A stretch of DNA of 7,887 bases from Candidatus Uhrbacteria bacterium RIFOXYB2_FULL_45_11 (lineage in GTDB: Bacteria > Patescibacteriota > Patescibacteriia > UBA9934 > GWF2-40-263): assembly GCA_001791715.1 (NCBI GenBank), contig MGFD01000029.1:1-7887 (forward strand). The letters are read 5' to 3'. Both the position numbers and the translations under genes were made by a program. Under the pieces are notes generated by a model, which was not told where the DNA came from, ran no database searches, and saw nothing but the letters and a program-made list of their open reading frames with translations. Shown here one piece after another: positions 5,820 through 7,887 of the stretch; the stretch's first letter is position 1, and each line of letters starts with the position of its first letter.

Positions 5820-6709
5820 AACTGTGAAAGATGATCCGCCACAAACGCAGACGAGCCAATAAATGAATACACAGGAACCGTTTCGAGAATATGTTTCAGA
5901 TGCTCAACGAGAACCTTTTGTGTTCCGTCCGGAGGGTTCCCGATAAAGACATCATTAAGATCACGAAGAACAATATCGGCATTTACGGAATCAAGAAAGA
6001 ATGGATAAAGCGTGTGGAGCGCACTTGCAGGATTCACGGTTTTATTTTCTTCCGCGTAGTCATTCAACTTGATCATCACAATCGCTTTGATCTTTACGCT
6101 CGGCGCACTCTCATAACGAGAAGCATCAAGCATGAACGCGTAGCGCTCCCAGTATTCAACATGATCCGCGATCTTGAGGTCATCGAGTTTACTCTTGTCA
6201 CTTCCACGAATCGTGATGGTCGGTGTTCCGGCGACTGCGAGGAGATGCTTATTTTCAAACTGCATCACTGTCTTGTTTCCAGAAAAAATCTTGATCGATG
6301 CATCTTGCAGCAACTTTAACAGCACCGACGTCTTCCCTGCCCCCGAATGGCCAACCACCAGAATGTATTCATCGTTGCGGCCGATGCATGCCGCATGAAT
6401 CGGAAACAGATTTCGTTTCAGGAGTTCTAAGCGAACCATTCCATAGAGGAGATGATACACGTCCGCGGAAAACAATCCGTTCCAAGAATCCTGAATGATC
6501 ACACGATGCGCTTCTTGGATAAATTTCTTCACGGGCGATTCAATATGTTCAATCGCAAGATCCACATGCTCGGGCACTGCGTCGAGACGCACGATTCCGG
6601 GAATATATCCACGGAGAAGCATCTCGTCTGTGTTCGATAATTCAAACGACTTATCGCTTGCAATTTTGATCGTCAGGAGATTTGGGATCGAAAAATAAAA
6701 GGTGGACAT
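5816..6709 (-). CDS. HPr kinase-like P-loop protein
   Basis: Predicted 297 residues. Walker A is GHSGAGKTS (120-128), preceded by a strand and His105 in FPIHAACIG. The order His, strand, turn, strand, P-loop is that of the HPr kinase/PEP carboxykinase-like fold. Bacterial HPr kinase phosphorylates a serine of HPr, but HprK homologues are also found as tailoring kinases, for example on lasso peptides. The N-terminal 100 residues are not the usual HprK N-domain and no HPr gene is in view. The segment after the P-loop reads IFSGNKTV (141-148) where many relatives have Asp-rich SDD, so a metal-contact residue may be changed. I chose the ATG at 6709 because it lies 7 bases after the upstream stop; the frame is open to an ATG at 6820, but that would overlap the previous gene by about 100 bases. 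No Shine-Dalgarno site is visible. It sits between two glycosyltransferase-like genes. Fold likely, function unknown. Confidence 0.72.
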   Translation of the reverse strand: MSTFYFSIPNLLTIKIASDKSFELSNTDEMLLRGYIPGIVRLDAVPEHVDLAIEHIESPVKKFIQEAHRVIIQDSWNGLFSADVYHLLYGMVRLELLKRNLFPIHAACIGRNDEYILVVGHSGAGKTSVLLKLLQDASIKIFSGNKTVMQFENKHLLAVAGTPTITIRGSDKSKLDDLKIADHVEYWERYAFMLDASRYESAPSVKIKAIVMIKLNDYAEENKTVNPASALHTLYPFFLDSVNADIVLRDLNDVFIGNPPDGTQKVLVEHLKHILETVPVYSFIGSSAFVADHLSQL

Positions 6710-6716
6710 AGATATT

Positions 6717-7799
6717 TTAGGTCGAACAGAATTCAAAAATCGCCTCAGCAATCTTCCTCGCACCACCTGTTCCGAATGTTTCCAGAATTTTATGGGTTGC
6801 GCTTGTTTGTCGAGACTCAACCAACTTGCGCGCTGCGTCGACGTACAGAACGAGAGACTCGTCGTCCTTCAATACAAAGATGGCGTCACGAATTTGTTTC
6901 AAAACCGTCTTCTGATCTTTTTTGTAATCAATCGGGAATCCCAGATCCGCCCAGTCAATGACCGCGTCGATCATTTTATTTTGTTGCAATAAGCGAAGCT
7001 GTTGTCCTTGGCTATCATTCACTGGCGGAAGCCAGATCGTTGGCAAATCATTTGTGGCCGCGTCATAAATATTGCCGAGGCCGGGTGTCATGAATGCGTA
7101 TTTTGTTTGTTCCATCACGGATTGCATTTCCGATCGATTGAAGTTGCGCACCTGCGGATCATTCAACTTCTCCGCAACGGCGCGGCTTGTGGCGATCACA
7201 AGTTGCTCATTCCCGGGAATAGCACTCTTGATTGCCTCGATCCATGTACGTGCGTATGTTTCCACATCCTCTACATTCCAAAACGGATTCTGCAGTCCCC
7301 CGAGATTTACCAAAACGTATTGGCGAGAGGTGTGACGCGGAATCTCTTCGATGATCGGTGCAACAACATGAACCGTTTTCGAAAAAGTCTCGCGATCTTG
7401 TGCGATACGTTCTTTCACCCCAAAGAAATCTTGCGCAAGATAGACATCCGATTGCGAGACAATCTCAGGAACGGATTTCCAGTACCACGTAAGCGGATCG
7501 TAAATAATGACATCAAGTCCAGCAGCTTTTGCCTTTGCTGCGAATGTGAAATCGAGCGCCGTGCACACAACATCGTACTCGGCAAAGATTGTTTTGAGAT
7601 CTTCTTCAGACGCGTTCGTCAGATCAAACAGGGCGTCATAGGCAAGATCTTTTTGTAGATCGAGCGAATGTTTTTCGCCCGCGAACCCAATGTGATCAAA
7701 CTTCTCACGCAGGTACGGAAAGAATGTCGCAATCGCGGCGGTTGGACCAAACCCAAATGGCTCCGCGTTCAGAAGTAGCTTACGTTTCGATGTCATCAT
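6717..7799 (-). CDS. GT-B-fold glycosyltransferase-like protein
   Basis: Predicted 360 residues. The N-terminus is NAEPFGFGPTAA (11-22), a strand plus glycine-rich loop typical of GT-B enzymes. YVLVNLGGLQNP (161-172) begins the second Rossmann domain. FMTPGLGNIYDA (236-247) followed by DLPTIWLPP (251-259) and DSQGQQ (262-267) corresponds to the donor-binding region of MurG/UGT-like enzymes, where an E(Q)xxNA motif is usual; here the motif is divergent. No signal peptide or membrane segment is seen. The start could be 7799 or the adjacent ATG at 7796; only a weak AGAA precedes it, and it overlaps the end of the upstream frame by 20 bases, so coupling is likely. A longer reading from 7865 is possible but would run almost wholly across that upstream gene. 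It is followed after 7 bases by the HprK-like gene. A possible relation to cytosylglucuronate-synthase-type enzymes came to mind but is not established. Confidence 0.68.
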   Translation of the reverse strand: MMTSKRKLLLNAEPFGFGPTAAIATFFPYLREKFDHIGFAGEKHSLDLQKDLAYDALFDLTNASEEDLKTIFAEYDVVCTALDFTFAAKAKAAGLDVIIYDPLTWYWKSVPEIVSQSDVYLAQDFFGVKERIAQDRETFSKTVHVVAPIIEEIPRHTSRQYVLVNLGGLQNPFWNVEDVETYARTWIEAIKSAIPGNEQLVIATSRAVAEKLNDPQVRNFNRSEMQSVMEQTKYAFMTPGLGNIYDAATNDLPTIWLPPVNDSQGQQLRLLQQNKMIDAVIDWADLGFPIDYKKDQKTVLKQIRDAIFVLKDDESLVLYVDAARKLVESRQTSATHKILETFGTGGARKIAEAIFEFCST

Positions 7800-7887
7800 A
7801 ACGTTCTTGCGCGTATAAAAGTTTTCCAAGAAAAGATAATTGTTCCGGCTCGCGCACGCGTTCAAGTTTTTCCTGATTCGAGTAGCG
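7780..7887 (-). CDS. 3' end of an unidentified gene, cut by the window edge
   Basis: On the minus strand the frame is open from the window end through 35 codons to TAA at 7782-7780. The peptide (starting RYSNQEKLERVREPEQ, ending YDDIET) is charged, helical-looking and of ordinary composition, and its stop overlaps the start of the next gene by 20 bases, as expected for a coupled operon. It is too short to assign to a family. Its first residues and function lie outside the window. Confidence 0.6.
   Translation of the reverse strand, partial: RYSNQEKLERVREPEQLSFLGKLLYAQERYDDIET

Noticed and set aside
6710..6820. Longer start for the HprK-like protein
   Set aside because: It would overlap the upstream glycosyltransferase frame by about 100 bases; the ATG at 6709 is 7 bases past that gene's stop and fits the coupled layout.
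7800..7865. Longer start for the divergent glycosyltransferase
   Set aside because: The extra residues do not resemble a GT-B start, and the region reads as the end of another protein in a different frame; the conserved strand begins soon after the ATG at 7799/7796.

Overview
The window is compact bacterial DNA: seven complete protein genes and one gene fragment at the right edge, no intergenic gap longer than about 145 bases, and no tRNA, rRNA, CRISPR array or insertion sequence that I can see. It falls into two halves that converge near position 4.7 kb. The standard genetic code fits, with TAA, TGA and TAG all used as stops. Dense packing, overlapping genes, many poorly characterised proteins and a short repeated palindrome between genes would suit a metagenome-derived candidate-phylum genome such as Patescibacteria/CPR. 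That is an impression, not something the sequence proves.

Left half (+ strand, 1-4709): a Nudix-family hydrolase (28-678), a radical SAM protein of unknown substrate (764-1753), a full-length glutamine-dependent NAD+ synthetase (1879-3879) with its glutaminase triad and ATP-pyrophosphatase loop intact, and a HAD-IA phosphatase/phosphoglucomutase-like protein (4022-4681). All four have strong purine-rich ribosome binding sites. The first three share a leader hairpin between the upstream gene and the start codon (CAC-Y-CGCCGAC, short loop, GTCGRCG-Y-GTGAAG; the first copy is cut by the window edge). This hints at common control of Nudix, radical SAM and NadE, possibly around NAD or nucleotide metabolism. 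NadE and the HAD gene each end in a convincing intrinsic terminator. The HAD gene also appears to have its own promoter.

Right half (- strand, 7887-4722): the end of an unidentified gene, then a GT-B-fold glycosyltransferase-like protein, an HPr-kinase-like P-loop protein, and a second GT-B glycosyltransferase of the MJ1255/PF13528 type. They are joined by a 20-base overlap, a 7-base gap and an ATGA overlap, lack clear Shine-Dalgarno sites, and so are probably one translationally coupled operon. A sugar-transfer pair flanking an HprK-like kinase suggests a pathway that glycosylates, and perhaps phosphorylates, a small molecule, glycan or peptide. The substrate cannot be read from this window, and this is the best candidate here for an undescribed system.
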